Shown here: piece after piece, positions 45,701 through 57,430 of the stretch | Layout of the letters: each line of letters starts with the position of its first letter | Numbering within the stretch: position 1 is the stretch's first letter | Source of the DNA: Gentiana macrophylla | Taxonomy: Eukaryota; Streptophyta; Magnoliopsida; Gentianales; Gentianaceae | DNA length: 64,000 nt | Direction: 5' to 3' | Assembly: GCA_026214975.1 (NCBI GenBank) | Contig: CM047815.1 | Coordinates: 84,712,800-84,776,799, forward strand | Position numbers and translations under genes: made by a program | Notes under the pieces: generated by a model | Databases searched by the model: none | Told to the model about the DNA's origin: nothing | The model's input: only the letters and a program-made list of their open reading frames with translations

Positions 45701-47274
45701 TTTGTTGGTTGACAGTAGACTAATAGAGTTGAAAACAATCTTCTTAATGTATTAGACATTTGAATGACCATATCTTTATTTAAGCATTCCAAGATGCTCT
45801 GATTGGATTATAATAAACCTCTTTTCTGTGCAGCTTCTTTAAAACCAATGAAATAATATAATAGACTTGTCTCACATGAATGTTTATGCAATTGATGTTT
45901 ATAAAGGCGATGAAGTTATTGCATTTAACATGTTTGTTTCATTACTATATTTTTTTGCTTCTTATTATTCTTGTTGTTTCTTTCTTTTGCTCAAGTCTTT
46001 GACTTTTGTGTAATGACACCGACATTCATCACTTGCGTTAATCTTCCATGTAAATGGGGTGATGAGAATGTTATATGTTCTACTTTGTGTTATATATGTG
46101 TGTATTTTTATATAAGAACTAAAAATGTTAGCCATATTTATAAGAAATCTTCACATATCATTGCGACTTAAAGCAAGTATCAATTCAACTTTTCTTTTTC
46201 TTCTAGTTTACCACTTCTAATATTATTGTATCGTTCATCGTTGGTCACCATATAGTTCAAATATTTCCTGATTTTCAATAGCTATTGAGAGATAAAGTAT
46301 GCATTTGTTTAGAGTTAAGTCTGTCTTTGTTTGGTTTAATTGCTAACGTACAATGATAAATACTTTCGGTTTTTAATTGATTTTTGTAGTAATAATTTCA
46401 ATTGATTTTCGTAGTAATAATTATTTGTAGTTTTATAATTATTTTGTATTATAATTATTTTTGGTTTCTAATAGATAATCAATAAAGGAATTTTTAATCA
46501 ATTAACATAAACTATACAAAATCTCATAACAACAATGAGCAATCGATTTTTATGAATCCTATAAAATATGTGTATATATAGATGTACATATAATCATCAT
46601 TATATGAAAGCAACTAAAAAGGATGCATGCAGGAGGTCAGATGGGGAGATTTCAATATGGTTGAAGCAGAAAGGAGGCTATTAGCCAATGCTCTACTTGA
46701 CGTGTCCAACCAAAGATTCGTACTTCTCTCGGAAACAACCATTCCTTTATTCAATTTCACCACCATTTACAATTATCTCATCCATTCGACTCAAAGTTTC
46801 GTAGAGTCCTATGATCTGTGGGGCCCGGTTGGACGAGGGCGATACAACAAACGAATGCGGCCCGTCATCAAGATTGATCAATGGCGTAAGGGTTCTCAAT
46901 GGTTCGAGATGGATCGTGGTCTAGCCCTAGAAGTGATCTCCGATAAGAAATATATTGCGTTGTTCAAGAGTTATTGCTTGCATTCTTGTTATTCAGATGA
47001 ACATTACTTGCCTACATTTGTTTCTATGAAGTACGGGTGGAGGAACTCGAATAGGACGTTGACATGGGTCGACTGGACGAGAGGCGGGGCCCACCCGACC
47101 TATTATTACAGGACGAGTGTCACCTACGAGCTGCTGAATCGGATGAGGAGTGGGACCACCTGCGAATACAATGGGAGGGTGACGGATATTTGCTACTTGT
47201 TCGCAAGGAAGTTTCACCCTAGCTCTTTGGATAGGCTTTTGAGGTTTGCTAAAAAGGCCTTGTATTTCAATTGA
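36205..47274 (+). CDS. Core-2/I-branching (GT14, BC10/DUF266-like) glycosyltransferase, two exons
   Basis: Exon 1 is 36205-36834 (210 codons, first ATG). Exon 2 is 46633-47274 (213 codons plus stop). The junction AAG/GTAATT ... TGCAG/GAG keeps the frame across VPSK-EVRWGDF, as in this family (VPSQ-xVxWG), giving 423 residues, a normal length. Layout: short cytoplasmic tail, one signal-anchor helix at about 32-50 ([20 protein letters not shown]), a Pro-rich and Thr-rich stem (about 70-115), then the catalytic domain. Its motifs include [71 protein letters not shown] and DEHYLPT. This is a type II Golgi protein; rice BC10 in the family affects cell-wall cellulose and arabinogalactan, but the acceptor here is unknown. 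The frame is intact, so it is probably functional. Confidence 0.94.
39669..39718. repeat. (AT)25 microsatellite
   Basis: An uninterrupted alternating AT run of 50 bases inside the glycosyltransferase intron. Confidence 0.95.
40775..42425. repeat. Noncoding retroelement-like sequence in intron
   Basis: It contains GTCGTATCCCACAGGGATG near 40818 and TGACGCGCCAAAAATACC near 42222, wording I recall from noncoding parts of large gypsy-derived (LARD-type) plant elements. Two related words, ACCGACACCACGTCACCGG (41130) and ACCGGCACCGTGTCATGG (41231), lie about 100 bp apart. No LTR pair, PBS or coding region was found, so boundaries and class are tentative. Confidence 0.35.
43700..45720 (-). pseudogene. 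Helitron PIF1-like helicase fragment, antisense in intron
   Basis: Reading leftward from 45657: [37 protein letters not shown], then [20 protein letters not shown] (Walker A with Glu in place of the usual Gly before Lys), [36 protein letters not shown] (Walker B), then [12 protein letters not shown]. Further left are [17 protein letters not shown] (about 44320-44270) and C-terminal pieces to about 43770. Stops and shifts abound. The Walker B region is present twice because of a tandem duplication. No Rep domain, RPA gene or Helitron ends were seen. It differs from the 13-20 kb copy, so it is a separate insertion. Confidence 0.8.
44621..45308. repeat. 344-bp tandem duplication inside the Helitron fragment
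   Basis: Copy 1 (44621-44964) and copy 2 (44965-45308) align end to end with only scattered substitutions, for example TGTAGTATCGTTCATTTGAA versus TGTAGTTTCGTTCATTTGAA. Both encode the helicase Walker B region on the minus strand. Copy 2 reads DEAPISKKW where copy 1 has a stop and DEAAMAKKW. Confidence 0.9.
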
Positions 47275-47353
47275 TTGATGAATTCATTCATTGTAGATAT
47301 GGTTTTTTTATTTTTATTTTAAGAGTAAGATTTTTTCTGTTCCGAGGGGAGCA

Positions 47354-47515
47354 GTGATAATGCCACAACAAAAATGACCACAACAAAGTGCACAATACAC
47401 TTCTGAACCATTGATTATGACGTGAGACATATTGATTCAAATGGGTCCCATAAAAATTAAGGGTGGAAAAGAGCGTTGTGGCACTTGTTGTGCACATTTT
47501 GTTGTGGCACAAACA
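47354..47515. mobile_element. Small foldback MITE-like element 3' of the glycosyltransferase
   Basis: The left arm TGCCACAACAAAAATG plus CCACAACAAAGTGCAC is mirrored on the right by CATTTTGTTGTGGCAC and GTTGTGCAC. This forms an inverted repeat of about 30 bp around a 110-bp centre. No target duplication was confirmed. It lies just after the stop codon and could fall in the transcript's 3' UTR. Confidence 0.55.
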
Positions 47516-47893
47516 TTTCTCGTTTTCGAGGGACAGCATCCCCACCGTTCTAAATTTTTTTGTGTGCATGGTTAATTAATTAATGCAACTTACATGGTTT
47601 GATCTTTTTTTGGTGCTTTGTTTGGTATTCTTGTGGTGGTTTTGATGTGCTATTGTGTGCGGTTTTGGTGCTATATATGCTAACATCAAATGTTGTCCTA
47701 GAAACTCTGCTAACATCCTCTGCACTTATTTCCCATTGCTAACGTTTTTTGTTTTCAAGATTTTCAGCTTTTTCTTTCCGCTCTAAGCTTTTAATCATGT
47801 TTCATATAGAGTGATTCTCGATCAATTTGTTACCAATGTTCATAGCATATGTTTGATTCATGTGTTGAAATCAACACCAATCATGAAGCAAAG

Positions 47894-48293
47894 TGTTGAA
47901 AACGATTTAAAGAAAAGAAAACTTCAATAAAACTCCATTGATGAACTTCAAGTTTGAATACAGAAAAGGCGGGAAAGATTTTGGGGAAGATGAACTCAAC
48001 AATTGAACTTACAGAATAAAATTGAACTAAAAACTTAACTACAATGATTCCTAATGATCCTATTTATACATCGTGAAGCCCCACTTTGTTGTAACAAACT
48101 TTTAACCGCTTCTTAACCGCCTTTCTTCTGAGTGTTCGACTTAAATGTGTCAAAGGAATCGAGCAAATTCACGAACGGGTTCAAAGACTCCTACGAGTTC
48201 AAAGACTGCTAAGTGGTGAGCTTGTTTGAGCAATCACCAATAACAATCATTCACTTGCCAAAAAACTGTTCCTTGTAGCTATGTTGTTCAACA
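47894..48293 (-). repeat. 3' LTR of the copia element
   Basis: 400 bp, collinear with 52687-53085. A further 43-bp fragment matching the LTR tip (GCTTGCCAAAAAACTACTCC and onward to TTCAACAC) lies at about 48336-48378, just inside the polypurine tract. Confidence 0.92.
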
Positions 48294-48537
48294 CCCCCCA
48301 TCAAGCTTGAATATAGTTGATGAAAGCATATTCAAAGCTTGCCAAAAAACTACTCCTTGTAGCTATGTTGTTCAACACTGGTCTAGATACTATATGGCAT
48401 ATAAGATCTTTCAAAGGGGTAGGCAGAGCAACCTTGTGAAAGTGGCTTTGTCAAAGAGGGTTTTGTTAGAATGTCACAGAGTTGATCTTTGGTGTTGATG
48501 GGAAGTGGATTTAGGACTTTTGCAATGTATTTTTCTC

Positions 48538-51500
48538 TTACAAATGACTATCTATCTCGATGTGTTTTGTTCTTTCGTGGAAAACAGGATTTTCCACAAT
48601 ATCTAGGGCACTTTGGCTGTCACGATATAAAGGAACAATGTCTTTGTAAACAATCTGGAAGTCCTTGAGTAGGTAGATTAACCACCGAATCTCACAGTCA
48701 GAATGGCCATTGCCCTCAGATTCTCGCTTCACTTTAACCCCTAGAAACTATAGGTTGCTTCTTGGATTTCCAAGAGATCAAGGCATCCCCTAGATATACC
48801 AGGTAACCAGTGACTGGCCTCCTTGTTTTGGTACATCCTGCCCAATCTGCATCACTAAAGGCCTTTAATTTGATTGTGCCTTTGCTAGGAAATAATAGAC
48901 CTTTGCCTGGACATGATTTTAAGAACCTGAGTAATCTATGTGCAGCCTGTAAATGAGCTTCATTAGGACAGTCTAAAAATTGACTAAGCTGATGTACAGG
49001 GAAAGCTATGGCTGGTCTGGTGTTTGATAAATAGAGAAGCTTTCCAACTAGACTCCTGTAGTAAGTGTTGGACTCTAGGGTAGGTGCTTCAACAGAGGTT
49101 AGGTTTTTTGATGTGTCCATAGGTGTAGAAACTGGCTTGCAGTCTTGGAAATCAGAATGTTTTAGTAGATCAAGACAATACTTCCTTTGATTAATGACTA
49201 TGCCTTGTTTGGATCTTGTTACTTCAAAACCTAGAAAATACTTCAATGTGCCTAGGTCCTTGATTGTAAATGCTTTATGTAGGTAATCTTTCAAATGTTG
49301 AATTTCTGTCATTTGTAAGCTTCCTACTATGATGTCATCAACATAAACTAATAGAGCAATGAAGTTGTCCCCAGATCCTTTGGTGAAGAGACTATGATCA
49401 TTTTGTGATTGCCTGTAACCATATTCGATGAGTTTTTGAGTTAACTTGGCATTCCATTGCCTGCTTGATTGTCTAAGTCCATAGAGAGATCGATTTAGTT
49501 TACAAACTAAACCTTTGCTTGCAAACCTGGTGGTGGTCTCATATGGACTTCTTCATCTAGATCACCATCAAAAAATGCGTTGTTTACATCTAATTGATGC
49601 AACAGCCAACCTTTCTGAGCTGCTAATGCCATGGAAAGTCTAATTGTTGTCTGCTTTGCTACTGGGAGAATGTTTCGAGGAAATCTATGCCTTCTGTTTG
49701 TGTAAAACCTTTAGCAACCACTCTAGCTTTATATCTTTCTATAGATCCATATGATTTTCTTTTGATTCTATATACCCATTTGCATCCTATGGGTTTTACA
49801 TTCTTTGGTCAGGGAACCGAGTCCATGCATTTGTTTTCTCTAAAGCTTGTAGTTCCAAATCCATTGCTTGTTGCCACCTTGGATCCACAACGCTTCATTG
49901 AAAGTGTTGGGCTCTTTTTTCCTCACTAATATTGCCTATAAAACTTTGATAAGTAGATGAGACATTAGAATAAGACATAACAAAGGTCAAGAGAGTGAGG
50001 TGATGTCCTTGTAACATTATTAGTACAAACATAATCATGTAAGTAAGCGAGGAGTAGTTCTAAAATGTTTGATCTTCTCGTGATTTTGTGAAGGAGCATC
50101 ATGGTAGGATTTGATGCAAATGACATGATCGTAATCGTGGCTAAGTGATTGTGAATCTGTAGATGATGGCAATGTAACATGAGTGTTATTAGTATCAAAC
50201 ATTAAAGGCAAGGGTAGACATGGATTATCTTCATCATGAGAATTCATGAAAGGAAAAGAATTTTCATGAAATGTTACATCTCTCCGAAATCGAGATGTTT
50301 CTAGTTTCAATGTCCAAGATTTCTTGTAAACTTTGATGTTAGGTTCAAAACCTAAAAAGACAGATTGTCTACTCCTAGAATCAAATTTTCCTCTTCCTTG
50401 AACAGGGGTGGAAACAAAACATAAACAACCAAACACCATTAACATGTTAAAATCATGTTCTGTCCTATGTAATACTGCAAAAGGTGTTTTATTTTCAAGT
50501 AAATGAGTAGGAGTAATGTTTATTAAATGGACATCATGAGATACACAAAGGACCTCAAGACTCTCTAGGGTATGTTAGATTGAAACTTTAAAACCATAGC
50601 AACATTCAAAATATGTTGATTCTTCCTTTCAATCAAGCCATTGTGTTGTGGTGTCCTAACACAGGACTTTTGATGTACAATACCTTTCTGTCTATAATAC
50701 TGTTTCATGCTGAATTCTCCTCAATGATCAGACCTAATGGTCTTCACACATTTATCAAAATGATTCTGCACATAGATACAGAAAATTGCAAAATCCAAGT
50801 ATATTTGCTTTGATCATCTACTATAGACAAAATATAATATTCACCATCCACAGTAGGAACTCTATTTGGTCCCCAAATATCTACATGAATCAAATCAAAT
50901 ACGTATATATAGTAGATGATGTACTAACAGGAAACTTTAGCTTCTTTTGTTGTGCCAGAGGACATACAACACAATTATGTACATGCAACTTTATTCTGTA
51001 GTCTAAAAGTTTCAAAGACTTCATTCTATCCACAGATGGATGCCCTAATCTAAAATGCCACAAAGGGAATCAGAAAAATCACAAGTATTACACAGAATTT
51101 GAGATTTATTCAGACAAGCATTGTGATCTTGATCAGATTTGTTGCAGAAAATGTACAAGCCACCCTCTAATTCAGCTGTACCAATCTTCCTCAAAGTTTG
51201 TATGTGACTATCATTGATCAATTTTCTTACTGAGATTAGGTTATAGGTGAAAGATGGGATACAAAACACATTTCTCAAAATTATATGTGTATTTAATATG
51301 ACTTTGACTATGTGTGTGACATTAACATGAGAACCATTTGGTAGATTAACTTACAAGCCTTGAATAGTCTGAACATCAAATAGTTTTTTAAATCAAAAGT
51401 TATATGGTCAGTAGCCCCTGAATCTATGATCCAGTGATGGCTACTGCCCTTGATACCTGAGAGATTAGTAGAAGTGTCTGCAGTCATTACTACTGAATTA

Positions 51501-52671
51501 CAGTGGTTGCTTCCAGATTGAAGTCCTTGGATCAAAGACAACAAATGATCATACTGAGATTTTGTGATTGACGTGTCAGCTGTTGTTTGAACTGTGCCTT
51601 GATGATCATTAGAAGGATCTTCAAAACCTTGTTCTTCTAGGCCTTGATCAAAAGTAGTAACATTGTTTGCCACAACTCCACTATAACCTCTGCCAGATCC
51701 TCCATTGAATCCTCTGCCAGATCCTTTAAAATTGGGTGGAAAACCAAACTTCTTGTAACACATTTCAACTATATGACCTTCCTTGCCACAATAAACACAA
51801 TGAGGTTACTTGTTATTGCCTCTACCAATTCCAGAACTTCCTCCTTGCCCCCTGCCCTGGCCACCAAATCTTGGATTAACAACAACATTACTTTCCGTGA
51901 TCTCTTTGACTATTGACGGCCAACAAAATAGACTCGTAATCGAATTTGAGTAGTTCATCTCGCTTTTATGATTGAGAGCCATTACAAAAGTCTGTCTTTG
52001 ACATCCGGAAGAGGCGAAGTCATCAAAACTTGTGACTTAATCGCTCCAAAATTGCCATTCAAACCTTTCAAGAACCCACCATATAAGAATTGGCAAATGT
52101 TTGTAAGCAAAGACAAGTTGCATGAAGGAATTGGTTTTAATACCGTATATTGCTCCCAAATTGATTTCAACTTGGTGAAATACTCACCACAGATAATGTA
52201 CCTTATTTAACCCTTTCAATTTCCTCTTCAAGATTTGATAATCTATAAGCATCACTCTACCAAACCTATCTCAAGATCTAGTCAAATTTCTCTAATTGAT
52301 CAAAGTACATAACACTTTCGTAAATATTGGAAATCATGGAATTAATAAGCCAAGATGTAACTAAATCATTAAGTTGCATCCAAAGGTTCATAACCGTGGA
52401 TCATCTTCGTGAGGCATGATGTAGTACCATTGATAAAAGACAATTTACCTCTTGAAGACAAAGCCTCAGAAACCGCTCTCCTCCAATGATGAAAATTCTC
52501 TGTTCCTTTCAACAGAGGTTGTACCAATACTAAGCTTGGATTATCTGTGTTATTCGAGTGATTCACCGGTCCAGTTCCTTGATTGGACATGACAACACCA
52601 AGAACGAATAACCAGAAACCAAAGAAGAAGAAACGAGCAAACGAAGAAGATAAACCAGCAGAATTAAGCAT
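48538..52671 (-). pseudogene. Copia gag-pol polyprotein, multiply broken
   Basis: Gag starts at ATG 52671 (MLNSAGLSSS, then PLLKGTENFHHWRRAVSEAL). A CCHC knuckle CVYCGKEGHIVEMC lies near 51780. The protease motif WIIDSGATDHIT is near 51420. A pre-integrase/integrase region follows (about 51280-50050, including SIVDDQSKYTW), then reverse transcriptase with YVDDIIVG near 49340 and YFLGFEVTRSKQGIVINQRK. RNase H has DADWAGCTKTRRPVTGYLVY near 48850. Domain order (protease-integrase-RT-RNase H) is that of copia. There are stops or frameshifts in gag (near 52369), the integrase and RT, so no full polyprotein is made. Confidence 0.9.
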
Positions 52672-52686
52672 GTTGCTCTGCTACCA

Positions 52687-53085
52687 TGTTGAAAATGATT
52701 TAAAGAAAAGAAAACTTCAATAAAACTCCATTGATGAACTTCAAGTTTGAATACGTAAAAGCGGGGAAAGATTTTGGGAAGATGAACTCAACAATTGAGC
52801 TTTTACGTAATAAAATTGAACTAAAAACTTAACTACAATAATTTTAATGATCCTATTTATACAAAGAGAAGCCTTAGTTTGTTGTAACAAATTTTAACCG
52901 CTTCTTAACCGCCTTTCTTCTAGAGTGTTCAATTTAAATGTGTCAAAGGAATCATAGTAGTCACGAACGGGTTCAACACCCTACGAGTTTAGCACCTCAC
53001 CGAGTGGTGAGCTCATTGAGCAATCACTCACGAACAATCATTCACTTGCCAAAAAATTGCTCCTTTGTAGCTATGTTGTTCAACA
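52687..53085 (-). repeat. 5' LTR of the copia element
   Basis: 399 bp, TG...CA ends, directly adjacent to the primer-binding site at 52675-52686 and followed by the CAAAG target duplication at 53086-53090. Confidence 0.92.
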
Positions 53086-53090
53086 CAAAG

Positions 53091-54181
53091 TGACCCTAAT
53101 ATTTATAGTTCATATATAGCAGTTTTTTTCCGCTTTTTTAAAGCTATTAGTTGCATCATAGCTTTAATAGTGGAAATATAACCGCCTAGGTTCTTGAATT
53201 TTCCAAGGCCAACCCTAACAATTCTGCTTCAATTCCTTCTTCATCATTCACCTGACTTTGAGTTTCTTTGTACGTGCATTTTCAAATGATTGTAGGAGGC
53301 GGCCCATACCCCCAGATTTCTTTCATTTCATTAGTCATCATTTATTTATGGTATAAAGTTCATTACCTTACCGTATGCTTTCTACCGTGTTTCGAAATTG
53401 GGAGAATTTTATGTTTTTAAGTTAATAATTTATCGTAACTTTAATCGTAATCTTGATTCCTATATTAGCGCTTCTCGATTACGAACGTATGATAGGTCCC
53501 CAATGTAGGTAAGCGCTTCTCGATTACATGAGCCTATGATAGGTCTTCCCTACCGTTGGATGCATGGAAGAAAAGAAAATCGTAATACTTACGGAAACGA
53601 AACACTCTGAACCGATCGATTTATTGAGTTAATAAAATGATTACACACTCCTATCAAGTATTAACAGGATAGGGATCTAACCAACCAAGAAAAACAAACG
53701 GAAGCAATTCAAACGTAAAATATTAATGACAAACTGCCAAAACATAGAAATAAGAAGAACACATAAATTTAATATGGTTTTTCGACGTTGTACCGACTAC
53801 TCCACAGACAGAAACGGATATATTTTGTTATGCATAGAAATTCACAAAGATTTCACACTGCAGTGATTACAATGATTGGTTGTTTATAGCCTTAGAAACC
53901 TAACCCTAACCACAATTAATTAACTTGTCGGATTTCCTATAAATGCCCCCAGATGTGAGCCAGCTCTGCTGACTCCACCAGCTATGTAACCAAACAACTC
54001 AGATGTAGAACCCAGCAGTACTCAACAGACTCTACAGACTCAGTCTGCTGACAGATGGATCTCAGCTGCACTTCACCCAGCCGACTTCCCAGACTTGAGT
54101 ACTTTTGATCAGCAAACCATCATTCTAAGCTAACTCTAGATTAGTATCATCGATTTAGAGATCAAGTCACACTTTGACAAC

Positions 54182-54183
<2 letters not shown>
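53091..54183. other. Intergenic DNA with a short tandem repeat and possible LTR fragment
   Basis: An AGCGCTTCTCGATTAC unit is duplicated at 53467 and 53512 (45-bp period). At about 53770-53815 GGTTTTTCGACGTTGTACCG and CTACTCCACAG recall the GTGGTTCGGC / CTACTCCACGG block of some copia LTRs. There is no coding sequence, and the LTR assignment is weak. Confidence 0.35.

Positions 54184-54238
<55 letters not shown>
54184..54238. repeat. (TA)27 microsatellite
   Basis: An alternating TA run of about 55 bases. DNA from 54239 to 56143 is otherwise AT-rich, with a C-run at about 55470-55489. Confidence 0.95.
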
Positions 54239-54240
<2 letters not shown>

Positions 54241-54699
54241 TCTCTATCTTTCTTTGAATATCATTTTTACCTTGTAATGTGATGGTACATCTAAAGATGA
54301 TTCTGCTGGAACTATAAATCTAACGATTGCAATACGTGACATAATCGTGTCCAATTCCATTTTTTATAAATCTCATAATCGTATTGTTTTCTCCAGTTTG
54401 GGAAGCTTTGTCGTGGAATATGTAGGTAGGAATTATTGTTCAAGGTAACAGATCGAGCTACCGTTTGAGAACACTTATGAGATTCTATCTTAATTACCAC
54501 GACTCGTGGTTGATTTCCATTTCTTTCTTGGTGATTCGATAGACAACGTATACTTTTTTGGGTTCGGTGTTATTGTGGTGGAGGTTGTTTTGACATTCGA
54601 TCTCTTTAGTCTTCAGAGTCGAATTTAAGTACAAATTTCAACTCAAGATAAGTCAAATGTAAATTTAAGCGCCAGAGAGCCATAAGATAATAAGAAAAA

Positions 54700-55255
54700 T
54701 GGCTGGTATGACAAAACGCACACGTTATTATATGCTACATTACACGCATGGTTGTAGAATACGTAGTAATACGCGGCTATTCCTTCTCAACCACTATCTA
54801 TTTTTCATCTTTTTCTCATTTTGATCAAAACAAATTCTCCACAACCTTTAACCTAAAATTTAATTTGATCTTTGTAAAATCGAATTTTTTTGAAGTATAA
54901 TGTCCGGTAAATAATCGTGGTGCCAATAATATTATCCTAACATGCACAAAGGGAAGTTTTAATATAACAACATAATTTTGAATCACCGATCTTGTATGAC
55001 ATATTAATAAATATGACATCATTACTAATTAAATATATATTGTTTCACTTGTTATTACAATTAAATTAAATGCTAAAGGTTGAAAATCGTTTTGATCTAA
55101 AATGAGGAAAAGACAAAAAAAGATATTGGTCGAGTAAGACGAAAAACGCCAGATATTATTACACGCTATTACTACACGTTGCTACAACCAAACGTAGTAG
55201 AATACAATGTAGAATATACGCTGCTGGTCCTTCTCAACCAACCATTTTTTTTTTT
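54700..55255. repeat. Two diverged copies of an approximately 120-bp block, 429 bp apart
   Basis: Both 54710-54825 and 55135-55255 contain GACxAAAACGC, TTATTA, TACACGC, GTAGAATAC and CCTTCTCAACCA-type words in the same order. They are noncoding. They might be remnants of paired LTR-like or MITE-like ends, but the copies are direct rather than inverted. Confidence 0.5.
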
Positions 55256-57184
55256 TTCTCATTTTTTCCTATTTTCAGATCTTTTTTCATCCTTCCTACC
55301 TCGCCTCTTCTTAAATTAAAAGAAATCAATATAATTTGGGTTTTTATTTTTTTTATTTTTTTTTAAGGAAATAACTTTTCATCTTCTCACTTGATCAAAT
55401 TGTGTTTCATGTGTCCTTATCATTTTCAAAATTACTGGACGATACTCTCGATCAAACCCCTCCCAAACCACACCCCCCCCCCCCCCCCCTTACCCCAATC
55501 TAGCTTCTTTAAATTCTGACAGAGCCTCTCCATTCTTGAATTTCCCATTAGTTGTAGTAGTAGTATTTCTCACTCTCGTTAAATTTCCGAGATTCACTCC
55601 CATTATAAATCCAAAAAAATTGAACCAAATCCCGCTTCAATCTTTCACTGATTTTTCTACTTAATGATGGAAACTCTATCAATTTCCGTAGAGGCGTTGG
55701 AATAACAACATACTAATAAAGCATGCCTTACACGATGACATGCTTAATTGTTAATGAGATTTTAGCAAAAACCTTGTTTGGGACTACGACTCGATTGCTA
55801 TGGAGATCTGAAGCAGGATGGATTGGTATCAAGTTGATGTGTTAACGACGGTTCACATGCATGGATGAGAAGCAAATCAAATTAGAGATTACACCGTATA
55901 AAATGAAGCATGCGTTAAAAGAGAAGCTAGAAAACAATGTTCCAAGTTCATTGAGATCTCAAGCTAGCGCTCACTGATCTTGAAAATATGTTTGAAAGGT
56001 TTAGGTACATGGTGCAAGTACAATTTGGCTATAATTGTTTTTAGGCTGCATAATATGTTTGGCTATAATTTTTATTGTAGGCAACACAATATGTTTGTTA
56101 GGCAGCATAATATGTTTATATTAGACATAAGTTTTTGGAGTACCACTACAACAAAAATGCCTTTTGCAGCAGATGTTTTTTGCCACGACAAAACGTCGCT
56201 AGCTTTCTAATGCTAACTTTTAGCCACAGCTGTCGTGCAAATAAGAAAAAAAAAACATAAATATTTTAAAGTCCTCTGTCGAAGGGTAACAAGTTTCTCT
56301 TTCTATACATTTAAACGATTTTAATTGAAATTTCATTTTGTATATGAGAGCTTCTTAGGTGACTACAACAGGTTCATTTATGGGTTCCCTAAATGGGTTA
56401 TAGGAGGTGATCCAGCGCCAGTTTCACAAATTGCTTCTAATTTAATTTCCTATTTCTATTTGAAACTAAGGACTCCTCAAAATAGTGAACCACTTAAAGC
56501 ATTTAATAAGAAACCAATTGGAGTAAAAAAATAATATTTTGTTCATATCTTGCAAGTTGTGATACCTATAAAAAAAACACCGATCAAACCAAAAATAAAT
56601 AAAAATTGTTGTTACACATTTAATAGGATATGTCATACCCATAATTACCGGAGTCATAAAAAAACAAAGTCACCCATATTTTAATCAAAAATTATCTTAA
56701 TATCTCTGTTCATGGTTTTATCTTAGTGTTTCTTGTTGGATTTGTGTTTAGATGTATGCTGGTTTCATCACTTCTGCTGATCTCTGAATCAAGTCATTTT
56801 TTACTTGACTGTACAATTTTTGTGTTTTTGGAACTCTTTTCTTCCTCAATGTTAGATTTTCTGGGTTTGAATGCTCCTTCGCCTTGAAATTGGGTCTGTG
56901 TATCCAAGAGAGATTTTTAGGGATTTTAGTTTAAAAGGGTTCCCGAGGGGATATGTTTGTTTAAAAGGGCTTTGACTAAAAAAGAGGATAAAAAACTGGT
57001 GAAAATTAAAAAATACCCTAAATTCAAACTCATTTCATTTTCCCGCCCTTCCAAATTCAGATTTAAAGCACTCTCTCCTTCACATTTTTATACAACCCAT
57101 CTTCTTCCTCCACTAATTTTCTTCTCCACCATCTTCTTCCTCCACTCATTTTCTTCTCCACCATCTTCTTCTTCAACATATCTT

Positions 57185-57430
57185 CTGGCGGGTGGGGGTT
57201 CATGGCGGGTTTAGGGTGGGTTTTCCGGCTGGTTTTTGGGTTTTCCGCGGTTTTGGGGTTCATGGCGGGTTTAGGTGGGTTTTCCATGGGTTTTGGGTTT
57301 CCAATGGGTTTTCAGGGTTCATGGGGTTTTTAGGGGTTTAGCGGGTTCATGGGGTTTTCCTGCGGGTTTTTGGGTGGGTTTTCCGGCGGGGGTTGAGTTT
57401 TCCGGCAGGTTTTGGGTTTTTCCATGGTTT
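57185..57430. repeat. G/T-rich minisatellite (GGGTTTTCC type) within CACTA
   Basis: Irregular tandem copies of GGGTTTTCCGGC, GGTTCATGGCGGG and TTTTGGGTTT occur over about 250 bp. The opposite strand reads as a Pro/Asn/Lys-rich frame (NPKPMENPPKPAMNP-like), which I take as a repeat artefact. It is a candidate G-quadruplex former. Confidence 0.75.

Larger units (their letters stand above)
36835..46632 (+). other. 9.8-kb transposon-filled intron of the glycosyltransferase
   Basis: The intron is bounded by GTAATT and TGCAG. It has AT-rich unique sequence at 36.9-39.6 kb with T/A runs, a TA microsatellite at 39669-39718, noncoding retroelement-like sequence at about 40.8-42.4 kb, unassigned sequence at 42.4-43.7 kb, an antisense Helitron helicase fragment at 43.7-45.7 kb, and AT-rich DNA to the acceptor. 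No competing host exon was recognised. Confidence 0.85.
47894..53085 (-). mobile_element. Ty1/copia LTR retrotransposon, full-length but inactive
   Basis: LTRs at 47894-48293 and 52687-53085 (TGTTGAA ... TTCAACA) flank a 4.4-kb interior. The target duplication CAAAG is perfect at 47889-47893 and 53086-53090. On the minus strand a primer-binding site TGGTAGCAGAGC (52675-52686, complementary to initiator-Met tRNA apart from one base) abuts the 5' LTR. A G-rich polypurine tract (48294-48302) abuts the 3' LTR. The two LTRs differ at many sites, so the insertion is not recent. Confidence 0.95.

Noticed and set aside
57063..57287. Pro/Asn/Lys-rich minus-strand frame like a cell-wall protein
   Set aside because: It is the complement of the GGGTTTTCC minisatellite and has no signal peptide or conserved start.
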